Shown piece after piece: positions 8,174 to 18,337 of a stretch of DNA of 51,591 nt; within the stretch, counting starts at the first letter, position 1, and each line of letters opens with the position of its first letter. The notes beneath the pieces are model-generated. The model was not told the origin of the DNA and ran no database searches. It saw only the letters and a list, made by a program, of their open reading frames with translations. Both the position numbers and the translations under genes were made by a program. Source of the DNA: Chloroflexota bacterium (GTDB lineage Bacteria; Chloroflexota; Anaerolineae; Caldilineales; Caldilineaceae); contig BOKO01000031.1 of NCBI GenBank assembly GCA_016861025.1, forward strand, positions 10,001-61,591. Direction: 5' to 3'.

Positions 8174-8524
8174 ATGAGCATTCTCGAACACAATCGCGAT
8201 GTATGGGCTCGACTGGCCGCCGAAGGCAATCCATGGACTGTGCCCGTCTCACGCGAGGAGATTGCCGCCGCACGGCGAGGCGACTGGTCGGTGCTGTTGA
8301 CCGAACTGCGTCCGACGCCACGGCAGTGGTTCCCCGATGACCTGACCGGGTGCAAAGTGCTCTGCCTTGCTTCCGGCGGCGGACAACAAGGGCTGATCCT
8401 ATACGCATTTGACCGTCATCTTGCCGACACACAGGGCATCCACCAACTCAAGTACGCGCTGCCCTACTCCGACCTCGAAAGCTTGACCGCCGCTGAAAAG
8501 CCTGACATAGATGGGCACAGATAG
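8174..8524 (+). pseudogene. SAM-dependent methyltransferase with internal deletion and lost C-terminus
   Basis: The first about 75 residues match class I methyltransferases of the type beginning SILEHNRDVWARLA, including WTVPVSREEIAAARRGDWSV and the SAM-binding motif I region KVLCLASGGGQQG. Directly after this the sequence jumps to FDRHLADTQGI and LPYSDLESLTAAEK, which in full-length relatives (about 250-260 residues) lies some 80-90 residues further on. The frame then stops at residue 116, losing the remaining C-terminal part. The reading frame survives the internal deletion, but motifs II-IV are gone, so enzyme activity is very unlikely. The judgement rests on remembered family layout, not an alignment. 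Confidence 0.7.
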
Positions 8525-8550
8525 ACCCATGGTTCTGCGAGGGAATTGAC

Positions 8551-10515
8551 ATGTCAACCGAACCCACCTTCCCCTTCGGCCAACCGACTGTCTGGCAGCC
8601 AAACCCGCGCTGGATCGCCGAGAGCAACCTGCAAGACTTCATGAATCGCCACAGCATCGACGATTACGACGCGCTGCACACCCGCGCCCGCAGCGACCTT
8701 GCCTGGTTCTGGGATGCGGCGCTGGCAGACCTGGGCATCGAGTTCTACGAACCCTATTCCCAAATCGTCGACCTGCGCGACGGCGTGGAGTTTCCGCGCT
8801 GGTGCGTCGGCGGCAAGCTCAACATCATCCACAATTGCCTGGACAAATGGCAGGCGACGCCCACGCGTGACCGCATTGCTCTGCGTTGGGAAGGCGAGGA
8901 AGGCGCAGTGCGCACCTTCACCTACGCCGAGCTGCACGCCGAGGTCAACCGCTGTGCCAACGCGCTGCGCTCGCTTGGGCTGGGCAAGGGCGACGCCGTC
9001 GGGCTGTACATGCCGATGATCCCGGAGCTGGCAATCGCTTTTCTCGCCGTGATCAAGATCGGCGGGATCGTTTTGCCGTTGTTCAGCGGCTACGGCCACG
9101 GCGCGGTCGTGGCGCGGCTGGCGGACGCCGGCGCCAAAGCCATCGTCACCGCCGACGGTCTCTTTCGCCGCGGCGCAGTGACGCCGATGAAACCGACCGT
9201 GGACGCCGCCTGCGCAGATGTCGCCAGCGTCGCACATGTGATCGTCGTCAAGCGCACGGGGCTGACCGACGCGCCCTGGACGCCGGACCGCGACCATTGG
9301 TGGAGCGAGCTGATTCCACGCCAATCCGCCGCAGCAGTCACGGAGATCACCGACGCCGAGGATGTGCTGATGCTCATCTACACCAGCGGCACGACCGGCA
9401 AACCCAAAGGGGCAGTGCACACACACTGTGGCTTTCCGATCAAAGCGGCGCAGGATATGCGTCACAGCATGGATCTCAAGCCGGAGGATACGATCTTCTG
9501 GTTTACGGATATGGGTTGGATGATGGGGCCGTGGCTTGTCTTTGGCGCGCTGCTCAACGGCGCCACGATGGTTTTCTACGACGGCGCGCCCGACTTTCCC
9601 GACGTTGGCCGCGTGTGGGCGCTGGTCGAACGCCATCGCATCACCCATCTCGGCGTCTCACCGACGCTGATCCGCAGCCTCAAGCCACATGGCGTCGAAC
9701 CGGTGCAGCGCCATGATCTCACCTCGCTGCGCGCCGTCGGCTCAACCGGCAGCCCATGGGATCCGGAAAGCTGGCTGTGGACATTCCGCACTGTGCTCAA
9801 AGGTGAGAAGCCGATCCTCAACTATTCCGGCGGCACCGAGATCAGCGGCGGCATCCTCTGCGGCGACTTCTTCCGCCCGCTCAAGCCGTGCGCGTTCAGC
9901 GGCCCGGTGGTGGGTATGGACGCCGATGTGGTCGATGAGCAGGGCAACCCTGTGCGCGGCGCAGTCGGCGAACTAGTGATCCGCCAGCCGTGGATCGGTA
10001 TGACGCGTGGGTTCTGGCGCGACCGCGAACGCTATCTCGACGTCTACTGGCGCAAACTGCCCGGCATGTGGGTGCACGGCGATTTCGCCGCCATCGACGA
10101 AGACGGCTTGTGGTATATCCTCGGACGCAGCGACGACACGATCAAGGTGGGCGGCAAGCGACTTGGACCGGCTGAAGTCGAGGCGATTCTGAACAAGCAC
10201 CCTGCGGTCAAAGAGTCGGCGGTGATCGGCGCTCCGCACCCGGTCAAGGATCAGGAAGTGGTCGGCTTCTGCGTGTTGCGCGAGCAAGTGCAACCTTCCG
10301 AGACGCTGCGCACCGAGTTGATCGACCTGGTGACGGCTGAACTGGGCAAACCGCTCAAGCCGCGCACGGTGCGCTTTGTGGCCGCGCTGCCCAAGACGCG
10401 CAACGCCAAAGTGATGCACCGCCTGATCCGCGCCGCCTATCTTGGCGAGCCGCTGGGCGACCTGAGCAGTCTGGAAACCGCCGAAACCATCGAGGCGATC
10501 CGGCGCTCAGTGTGA
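8551..10515 (+). CDS. AMP-forming acyl-CoA synthetase (acetyl-CoA synthetase-like)
   Basis: 654-residue member of the ANL adenylating superfamily, which activates a short carboxylic acid with ATP and loads it on CoA. Seen directly: ATP-binding A3 motif YTSGTTGKPKG (277-287), A5-like NYSGGTEISGG, hinge/A8 GRSDDTIKVGGKRLGPAEVE, and the catalytic lysine Lys620 in TRNAKVM. The N-terminal acetyl-CoA synthetase-type extension is present (NIIHNCLDKW). Length and order match acetyl- or propionyl-CoA synthetases, but the substrate cannot be fixed from sequence alone. SD GAGGGA precedes ATG 8551. The stop codon is directly followed, in the same frame, by an unrelated restriction-enzyme remnant. Confidence 0.9.
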   Translation: MSTEPTFPFGQPTVWQPNPRWIAESNLQDFMNRHSIDDYDALHTRARSDLAWFWDAALADLGIEFYEPYSQIVDLRDGVEFPRWCVGGKLNIIHNCLDKWQATPTRDRIALRWEGEEGAVRTFTYAELHAEVNRCANALRSLGLGKGDAVGLYMPMIPELAIAFLAVIKIGGIVLPLFSGYGHGAVVARLADAGAKAIVTADGLFRRGAVTPMKPTVDAACADVASVAHVIVVKRTGLTDAPWTPDRDHWWSELIPRQSAAAVTEITDAEDVLMLIYTSGTTGKPKGAVHTHCGFPIKAAQDMRHSMDLKPEDTIFWFTDMGWMMGPWLVFGALLNGATMVFYDGAPDFPDVGRVWALVERHRITHLGVSPTLIRSLKPHGVEPVQRHDLTSLRAVGSTGSPWDPESWLWTFRTVLKGEKPILNYSGGTEISGGILCGDFFRPLKPCAFSGPVVGMDADVVDEQGNPVRGAVGELVIRQPWIGMTRGFWRDRERYLDVYWRKLPGMWVHGDFAAIDEDGLWYILGRSDDTIKVGGKRLGPAEVEAILNKHPAVKESAVIGAPHPVKDQEVVGFCVLREQVQPSETLRTELIDLVTAELGKPLKPRTVRFVAALPKTRNAKVMHRLIRAAYLGEPLGDLSSLETAETIEAIRRSV

Positions 10516-10752
10516 CAGCCCATCCGCACCATCGACTTCAGCGACCGCGCCGACGTCGCCCGCCACGACCAGATGGTGCGGCTGGTGGAGCAGATGCTGG
10601 TGTTGCACACCGGCAACGGCAAGCTGCGCACGCCGCACAAGCAGAGCGTGCTCACTGGGCAGATCGCGACCACGGCTCGGCAGATCGACTGGTTGGTGTA
10701 TGAGGTGTATGGGCTGACGGAGGAAGAGAGCAGAATTGTTGAGATCGGGTGA
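10516..10752 (+). pseudogene. C-terminal remnant of a type IIG restriction-modification enzyme (TaqI-like specificity domain)
   Basis: Starting directly after the acyl-CoA synthetase stop and in the same frame, 78 codons read QPIRTIDFSDRADVARHDQM and so on, ending in LVYEVYGLTEEESRIVEIG. This is the familiar end of type IIG restriction-methylases and their target-recognition domains: a long helix containing RHDQMVRLVEQML, then ARQIDWLVYEVYGLTEEE. The rest of the usual protein of about 1000 residues is absent. It may still be translated from ATG 10573, but it is best read as a relic of a lost restriction-modification locus. Confidence 0.75.
10605..10638 (+). repeat. Direct repeat copy 1 (inside the restriction-enzyme remnant)
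   Basis: The segment containing GGCAACGGCAAGCTGCGC (10612-10629) recurs about 790 bases downstream at 11393-11430. The two copies flank the DUF4160/DUF2442 pair. Confidence 0.6.
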
Positions 10753-10846
10753 ACACCCACCCCGATACCCCTGCGTGGGTTGACTCCCGTCATTGTCATG
10801 CGTACAATCACTTTCGGTGCAACCAGGTGCAAGGCTATGTTGTGTT

Positions 10847-11086
10847 ATGCCAACAGTTCTGATCGAAGGGCCGTATCGTTTCTACTTCTGGTCGTATGAT
10901 TGCGTAGAGCCACGTCACATTCATGTGCAGCGTGATCGTCGACATGCAAAGTTCTGGCTGGACCCGATCTTGCTGGAACAGAGCCACGGTTTTCGCGGCA
11001 AAGAACTCCGCGAGATCGAGCGGATTATCCTTGCGAACATCACTCTGCTGCGGGAGGCATGGGATGAACATTGCTCAAGAGCTTGA
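10847..11086 (+). CDS. DUF4160 family protein
   Basis: 79 residues of the DUF4160 family: MPTVLIEGPYRFYFWSYDCVEPRHIHVQRD is the characteristic start, with the PxHIHV element, followed by AKFWLDP and a C-terminal helix with RGKELREIERII. DUF4160 genes are commonly paired with a DUF2442 gene, as here, and the pair is often treated as a candidate toxin-antitoxin module; that role is unproven. ATG 10847 is preferred over an upstream in-frame start at 10793, because the family begins MPT. Its end overlaps the DUF2442 gene by 23 bases. Confidence 0.82.
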   Translation: MPTVLIEGPYRFYFWSYDCVEPRHIHVQRDRRHAKFWLDPILLEQSHGFRGKELREIERIILANITLLREAWDEHCSRA

Positions 11087-11384
11087 ACTCCTCAAATCAC
11101 GGCTGGCGCAAGCTGAAATCGCCGATGTGCAAGTCACCGAAGATGAGTTAATCGTTGAACTTACCGATGGCCGCGTGATTGCGACGCCGCTGTTGTGGTT
11201 TCCACGACTCAGCTACGGGACCGTTGCAGAGCGCAACAACTTCATCGTTGCCCAACGAAGCATTCACTGGCCAGAACTGGATGAAGACATTGGCATTGAA
11301 ACATTGTTATTAGGACGCGGGCCGGGTGAACGCCCCGAATCCTTTCTGCGCTGGCTAGAAGAACGCGGCAAGGTTTGTGTATAA
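11064..11384 (+). CDS. DUF2442 family protein
   Basis: 106 residues. The core reads VTEDELIVELTDGRVIATPLLWFPRL, typical of DUF2442, which is a small beta-rich domain that often contacts a DUF4160 partner and is sometimes annotated as a DNA-binding antitoxin. The C-terminal IHWPELDEDIGIETLLLGR is also family-typical. GGGAGG just upstream sets the start at ATG 11064, inside the end of the DUF4160 gene, so the two are translationally coupled. The C-terminus carries a short extension (RPESFLRWLEER). Regulation by self-binding is possible but no operator was recognised. Confidence 0.82.
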   Translation: MNIAQELELLKSRLAQAEIADVQVTEDELIVELTDGRVIATPLLWFPRLSYGTVAERNNFIVAQRSIHWPELDEDIGIETLLLGRGPGERPESFLRWLEERGKVCV

Positions 11385-11392
11385 CAAACGGC

Positions 11393-11430
11393 GCACAGGC
11401 AACGGCAAGCTGCGCGCACGCCGCATGAGC
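11393..11430 (+). repeat. Direct repeat copy 2 after the DUF2442 gene
   Basis: Contains the same 18 bases GGCAACGGCAAGCTGCGC (11398-11415) as 10612-10629. Similarity continues on both sides with small indels, covering roughly 34-38 bases. Its partner is coding sequence of the type IIG remnant, so this copy is a non-coding duplicate. Confidence 0.6.
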
Positions 11431-11446
11431 GTAATCATACAAAAAG

Positions 11447-11483
11447 GGAGAGAGTGGATAAAAGCCTTCTATCCACTCTCTCC
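11447..11483. terminator. Bidirectional terminator between DUF2442 and nrfA
   Basis: A 14-base perfect stem (11447-11460 with 11470-11483; GGAGAGAGTGGATA) with a nine-base loop, flanked by A5 on the left and TTCTT on the right. It sits between two convergent genes and can serve both. Confidence 0.8.
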
Positions 11484-11547
11484 TTCTTGATCTCTACACG
11501 TCGGAGACTGCTCCCAACCGGGCGATGTACGGTCAGTTGGATGGGTC

Positions 11548-12909
11548 TTATTGGGTGCTCACCAGTTGCTGAAGCTCCGTTGCCTCGCCGGCCGCCTGTT
11601 GCTTTGCCGCCAAGACCTTGAACGCCTCCAGCTCAGCCTGGCGCGCCTGATTGATCGAATCAGCCAGGACGCGCGCTGATTCTTGCGGGCTGTGGAAACC
11701 GGTGCTGTTCTCCGACGAGATGAAATCCCATCGCATCGACGCCGCGCGGTGGAGTTGCAGCGCCGTATTCAGCTCCTCGTCGGTGGCGCCTGCCTCGCGT
11801 GCGGCGACAATTGCATCGATGGCGGCAATCAACGCCTCTTCGCTGCTGCGCAACAACTGTGCTGTGCGACTCTGAATTGTCTCGATGCGTTTGGTCAATT
11901 CAGCTTCGGGGAAGTTATGGCAGGTCTGGCAGGCAGTCGCCACATTGACCTTCGGGCTGCGCAGCCAGTGATCGGAGACCTTGACGCTGCCTTCGCGCAC
12001 ATAGGGCATGTGGCAGTCGGCGCAGGCAACGCCCGATTGATAATGGAGGCCGGTCGTAAAGAGTTCAAATTCCGGATGCTGCATCTTGAGCATCGGCGCG
12101 CCGGTCTCCTTGTGCGTCCAATCTTTGAAACCGTACTCGTTGTAGTAGCGCTCGATGTCATCGATATTTAGCCCCTTCTCCCACGGGAAGACCAACTCCT
12201 TGCCCTCCCCGGCAAAGTAATATTCGACATGGCACTGTGCACAGACATAGCTGCGCATTTCCTGTCGCGAGGCTTGCGTCACATCGATGCCGCGCTTTTC
12301 CAGAGCATTGATCAACGCCGGACGCGTGATGCGCAGCGCCATCGTGTCCGGATCATGACAGTCTGCGCACGAGGAGCCAAGATGCAGCCTGTCTTTCAGA
12401 TCGTTGTAGGGTGTGCGGTTGAATTCCTCCCACCCCATCTCCGCGATCAGAAGCGGCGCCTCGGCTGCATGACAGTTGATGCAAGCGCCTGGCTGATTGG
12501 CGACCTGCACCCGCTGCGTGTTCGCCTGATCGATCTGTGCATAATAGTGGCCGCGTTCCTCGTTGTGATCGATGCTGAAAGGATTGCCCGCCCACAAGCG
12601 CACCATCGCCGGATAGCGCTCCAGCTTGCTGTATGGCTCCGAACCGCCGTAGGTTGTCGGCCCATAATTCTCCTGGGTGCGCCGGAACGAATCGTACTGC
12701 ACCGGGAAATTCAACCCCCATACGGCTGGGTCGATCTCGTTTTCAGCAATTTCCACCACCTTTGCCGGGTAGAGTCGCGCCTCGTCCTTTCTGCCCTGAA
12801 TGTTCATCAACAAAGCGACGACAACGATCGTCGCCACTGCCGCCACTGCAAATAAGCCGATATAGAGCCACAGACGGCCCTTCGATGGTTTTGAGGTTTG
12901 CTCGGTCAT
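11548..12909 (-). CDS. nrfA: Pentahaem cytochrome c nitrite reductase, ammonia-forming
   Basis: 453 residues. NrfA reduces nitrite to ammonium with six electrons outside the cytoplasmic membrane. An N-terminal membrane helix or uncleaved signal anchor spans about 12-36. Five haem-binding motifs are visible: CINCH (143-147), CADCH (181-185), CAQCH (223-227), CADCH (296-300) and CQTCH (327-331). The first, which holds the active-site haem, is CxxCH and not the usual CxxCK. The catalytic Tyr230 (CHVEYY) and the Gln277-His278 pair (MQHPE) are present, as are downstream His ligands 289 and 314. The preceding nrfH gene, 65 bases upstream on the same strand, supplies electrons from quinol. SD GGAAGGG precedes ATG 12909. 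No cleavage site is obvious, so it may stay membrane-anchored. Confidence 0.95.
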   Translation of the reverse strand: MTEQTSKPSKGRLWLYIGLFAVAAVATIVVVALLMNIQGRKDEARLYPAKVVEIAENEIDPAVWGLNFPVQYDSFRRTQENYGPTTYGGSEPYSKLERYPAMVRLWAGNPFSIDHNEERGHYYAQIDQANTQRVQVANQPGACINCHAAEAPLLIAEMGWEEFNRTPYNDLKDRLHLGSSCADCHDPDTMALRITRPALINALEKRGIDVTQASRQEMRSYVCAQCHVEYYFAGEGKELVFPWEKGLNIDDIERYYNEYGFKDWTHKETGAPMLKMQHPEFELFTTGLHYQSGVACADCHMPYVREGSVKVSDHWLRSPKVNVATACQTCHNFPEAELTKRIETIQSRTAQLLRSSEEALIAAIDAIVAAREAGATDEELNTALQLHRAASMRWDFISSENSTGFHSPQESARVLADSINQARQAELEAFKVLAAKQQAAGEATELQQLVSTQ

Positions 12910-12974
12910 GATCCCTTCCTATCACGATGGTTCAGCATCAAAAAATGTCGAACTTTCCAAAATTTGGTGCAGCG

Positions 12975-13460
<486 letters not shown>

Positions 13461-13529
13461 AGCGAAGCTCTCTTTCAGGTGTTGCTGCCAGCCTATCAAA
13501 AACCGCAGCGCAAGAACGATATTTATTGA

Positions 13530-13543
13530 GTAAGTATACTTAC
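13530..13543. promoter_or_regulatory. Perfect palindrome over the nrfHA -10 box
   Basis: GTAAGTATACTTAC is a 14-base perfect palindrome that fully covers the -10 hexamer of the nrfHA promoter. A dimeric repressor bound here would block RNA polymerase. It does not match the Fnr (TTGAT-N4-ATCAA) or NarL consensus I know. Confidence 0.45.
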
Positions 13544-13561
13544 AATTACAGCGATTGCCAA
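13533..13561 (-). promoter_or_regulatory. Sigma-70-type promoter of nrfHA
   Basis: Read on the minus strand: TTGGCA (13561-13556), a 17-base spacer, TATACT (13538-13533). Expected start near 13526, leaving a leader of about 65 bases to nrfH. Confidence 0.6.
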
Positions 13562-13714
13562 ATAAACAAAATCAATTCCATTTGCAGGATAGCCAAGGAG
13601 TTCAGCCATCGATGCGACTTTTGTCACATTGCCGGGTTCCCAGACGATCTCACCTTTTTTCGACGCTCGTGATAAAATCCAGTTCCATGAATCGCGCAAC
13701 TTCGGAGAGGCGCT

Positions 13715-15544
13715 GTGCCCACCTTTGGTGAATTGCTGTCCCAATACATTGAACGCGCTGGCATCAGCGACGCTGAACTTGCGCGCACCACCGGCGTTCA
13801 GCGTCAGACAATCTTTCGCTGGAAAGAAGGGCTGACCGCTCGCCCGCGCTATCGAGAAGATGTGATCCGCATCGCAGCCAAATTGCGGCTCTCGCCAACA
13901 GAGCGTGATGCGCTGCTGCTCGCTGCAGGATTTCCCCCAGACGAGCCGAGCGCCCAGCTATTCTCTTCACCCGATCTCCAGAGTCCAGAAGAGACGCCAA
14001 ATACAAAGGAACCAGCCGATGAGCAGATTCGTGCAACGCCGGCTACGGCGCCTGTCCCAACGCCGCCGACGTTGCGCCGCTCCCGCCTGATCGAACGACC
14101 GGGCGCGATGTTGGCGACAGCCGCAGCTTTGATGCTGGCTGTCGCCGTTATAGGAGCAGTTGTGTTGCGTGCGATCAATCCCCTGGCATTGCCGCCAACG
14201 GCTCCACCAACCGCAACGATCCCCGCTCCAACCACATCGCCAACCACCGAGTCGCCAACTCCCACGCCACCGCCAACCACAACGCCGGTCGTCGCACAAC
14301 CTGGCGAACAGTTGATCGCAATCGCCCCGTTTGTTGGCTACACCTCCAGCGATCTGCGCTTCAACATTGCCGGTCGGATACGCGAAGCGCTGGAAGAGGA
14401 AATCTCAAGCGCCGGTTTGCCCGACATGCGCATAGCCATTTTGCCAGAGGCGATCGGCGAACCTGAGCAGGCAGAGGCTGTGCTGGCGTCATCAGGTGCA
14501 GTTCTGGTGATTTGGGGAGAATACGATGCGGGACGCGTGCGCGCCGGCCTCTCCACGCCAGCAATGGAAGACGCCTATTGGGTCACTCCGGTCGACGCCC
14601 CTTCTTCGCTGCCCTTTGTGATCAACCAGGATGTGCCGCGCGATGCGCGTATCTTTGCGCTGTACACGCTCGGCAGCTACTATCGCACGACCGGCGACAA
14701 TGACAAAGCGCTGGCGATCTATCAGCGCGCGCTGGCGCAAAACCCTTCCGATCCAACGGTTGCGGCGTCTATTCATTTTTATATCGGTTTGTTGACGCCT
14801 TTGGTTTCGGGATATACGACAACAAGCTTTTCCGAGTCTATCTATCACTACACGAAAACTTTGGCTCTGCAGCCAACCTGGGACAATGCGCGCTATAATC
14901 GCGGCACCAGTCACCTGGGACGCGCGCTGCTCTCGCTCGATGAGCGCGCCGATCTCGACGCCGCTATCACCGACCTGACGCGGGTGATTCAGCGCCGCCC
15001 CAATCGCATCGACCCGCTGCTCAATCGTGGCATTGCCTATTATCAGCGCAACGACGCCGGCGATCTTGACGCAGCGCGCGCCGACTTTACGCGCGCTATT
15101 GAACTGGAGCCGGCCGACCATCAAGCCTACTATCACCGCGCGCTCGTCGCAATGCGCAGCGGGGACGACGCCGCCTGGCAGATCGATCTGGCGCAGGCGG
15201 TCGAACTGGCGCCAGACTATGTTCCCATCCAAAACGCCTTCTGTTGGGGCTATGGCATGGCTGGCGAACCGGCGACTGCACTGCCCTACTGCGATGCGGC
15301 TGTTGCAGCCGACCCGACCGGCGCCAGCTTTGACAGCCGCGCCATCACCCTGGCGCAGCTTGGTCGCTACTCAGAGGCCATCTCTGACCTGAACAATTAT
15401 CTGGCGTGGGTGCTCGATTCGTATCCTGAGTTGTACGACAAATATCGCGGACCAAGTGTGGAGGCATGGATCGAGGCGCTGAAGCGCAACAAGAATCCAT
15501 TTACGCCGGAGGTGCTGGATATGCTCCGCCGAGGGGTGGAGTGA
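13715..15544 (+). CDS. Membrane-tethered XRE-type HTH protein with TPR repeats
   Basis: 609 residues beginning at GTG 13715 (GGAGAGG four bases before). Residues 1-72 are an XRE/Cro helix-turn-helix (ELARTTGVQRQTIFRWKEG). A proline-rich linker leads to one membrane helix (about 131-152), then a Thr/Pro-rich stalk (about 160-198). The outside part starts with a TolB/FlgO-like domain (about 205-300; IAPFVGYTSSDLRFNIAGRI and VLVIWGEYD) and continues with five or so TPR units (about 310-560) such as DKALAIYQRALAQNPSDP. The layout suggests a one-component regulator with a cytosolic DNA-binding head and an extracytoplasmic sensor. Being divergent from nrfHA, it could control that promoter, but this is inference. 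It overlaps the YkgJ gene by one stop/start. Confidence 0.85.
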   Translation: MPTFGELLSQYIERAGISDAELARTTGVQRQTIFRWKEGLTARPRYREDVIRIAAKLRLSPTERDALLLAAGFPPDEPSAQLFSSPDLQSPEETPNTKEPADEQIRATPATAPVPTPPTLRRSRLIERPGAMLATAAALMLAVAVIGAVVLRAINPLALPPTAPPTATIPAPTTSPTTESPTPTPPPTTTPVVAQPGEQLIAIAPFVGYTSSDLRFNIAGRIREALEEEISSAGLPDMRIAILPEAIGEPEQAEAVLASSGAVLVIWGEYDAGRVRAGLSTPAMEDAYWVTPVDAPSSLPFVINQDVPRDARIFALYTLGSYYRTTGDNDKALAIYQRALAQNPSDPTVAASIHFYIGLLTPLVSGYTTTSFSESIYHYTKTLALQPTWDNARYNRGTSHLGRALLSLDERADLDAAITDLTRVIQRRPNRIDPLLNRGIAYYQRNDAGDLDAARADFTRAIELEPADHQAYYHRALVAMRSGDDAAWQIDLAQAVELAPDYVPIQNAFCWGYGMAGEPATALPYCDAAVAADPTGASFDSRAITLAQLGRYSEAISDLNNYLAWVLDSYPELYDKYRGPSVEAWIEALKRNKNPFTPEVLDMLRRGVE

Positions 15545-15822
15545 TGGAATGTCGCGTCGGCTGCGGCGCCTGCTGCATCGCGATCTCGATCAGCACGCCG
15601 ATTCCTGGGATGCCTGAGGGCAAGCCAGCCGGGGTGCGCTGCGCACAATTGAGCGACGACAACCGCTGCCTGATTTTCGGCCAGCCAGAGCGTCCCGCTG
15701 CGTGCAACGCCCTGCGCCCAACCGCCGAAATGTGCGGAACGACTTTCGAGGAAGCAATGGTCTATCTGACATGGTTGGAAACAGTGACGACGCCTGATCT
15801 GGCAACGATCGATCGCAGATGA
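15544..15822 (+). CDS. YkgJ family cysteine-cluster protein
   Basis: 92 residues with the YkgJ (CxxCxxCC) pattern: CRVGCGACCIAI at 3-14, then RCAQL, CLIF, RPAACNALRP and a final C, together eight or nine conserved cysteines expected to bind zinc or an Fe-S cluster. The family role is unknown. Its ATG (15544) shares a base with the TGA of the XRE-TPR gene, so it is translationally coupled to that gene. An inverted repeat begins at its stop codon. Confidence 0.85.
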   Translation: MECRVGCGACCIAISISTPIPGMPEGKPAGVRCAQLSDDNRCLIFGQPERPAACNALRPTAEMCGTTFEEAMVYLTWLETVTTPDLATIDRR

Positions 15823-15872
15823 CGCAGATTGAGCGGATCAACGCCGATCGGATCGGTGCAAATCTGCGTCAT
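15819..15872. terminator. Inverted repeat at the end of the YkgJ gene
   Basis: ATGACGCAGATT (15819-15830) pairs perfectly with AATCTGCGTCAT (15861-15872). It overlaps the YkgJ stop and lies before the kbl SD. There is no T-run, so it is a weak factor-independent terminator or a small repeat element. Confidence 0.4.
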
Positions 15873-15913
15873 CCCCGCCCCATTTCTATTGCCATTCTTA
15901 TAAAGGAGTCAAG

Positions 15914-18111
<2,198 letters not shown>

Positions 18112-18145
18112 TCGATTGGCTGCGATTGCTTTGTCTCAGCGTTGT

Positions 18146-18192
18146 GTCACGCCGGAGGCGGCGACCTGCTTTGCACCAGGCGTGAAGCCTGG
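18146..18192 (+). repeat. REP-like repeat copy and adjacent hairpin
   Basis: Bases 18146-18169 match the repeat arm seen at 50945-50968 at 20 of 24 positions (core GTCACGCCGGAGGCG). A second small hairpin (CCAGGC-GTGAA-GCCTGG, about 18176-18192) follows. The stretch 18112-18337 holds no convincing gene; besides these it has the promoter below. Confidence 0.5.
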
Positions 18193-18204
18193 GAAAAAAT
18201 CGAT

Positions 18205-18233
18205 TTGTCGAACTTGAATGAATCGACTATTAT
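18205..18233 (+). promoter_or_regulatory. Candidate promoter of the membrane protein-SIR2-STAND operon
   Basis: TTGTCG (18205-18210), a 17-base spacer and TATTAT (18228-18233). The expected start near 18240 leaves a leader of about 100 bases before ATG 18338. Confidence 0.4.
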
Positions 18234-18337
18234 TGGACAATTTCTTACTCTGACATCAGAGGCGCGCCAAAAGCTCACCCATTCGTTAATTTCCACACGG
18301 TGCGCACGAAGAAGCTTTGAACTATCGAAGGAATAGT

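Noticed and set aside
13523..13744. A 73-codon minus-strand open frame between nrfH and the XRE-TPR gene
   Set aside because: It overlaps the nrfHA promoter and the start of the XRE-TPR gene and has no SD. Its end looks like a membrane helix only by chance composition.
18142..18336. A 64-codon plus-strand open frame before the membrane protein gene
   Set aside because: It covers a repeat copy, a hairpin and the likely promoter; no SD and no similarity.
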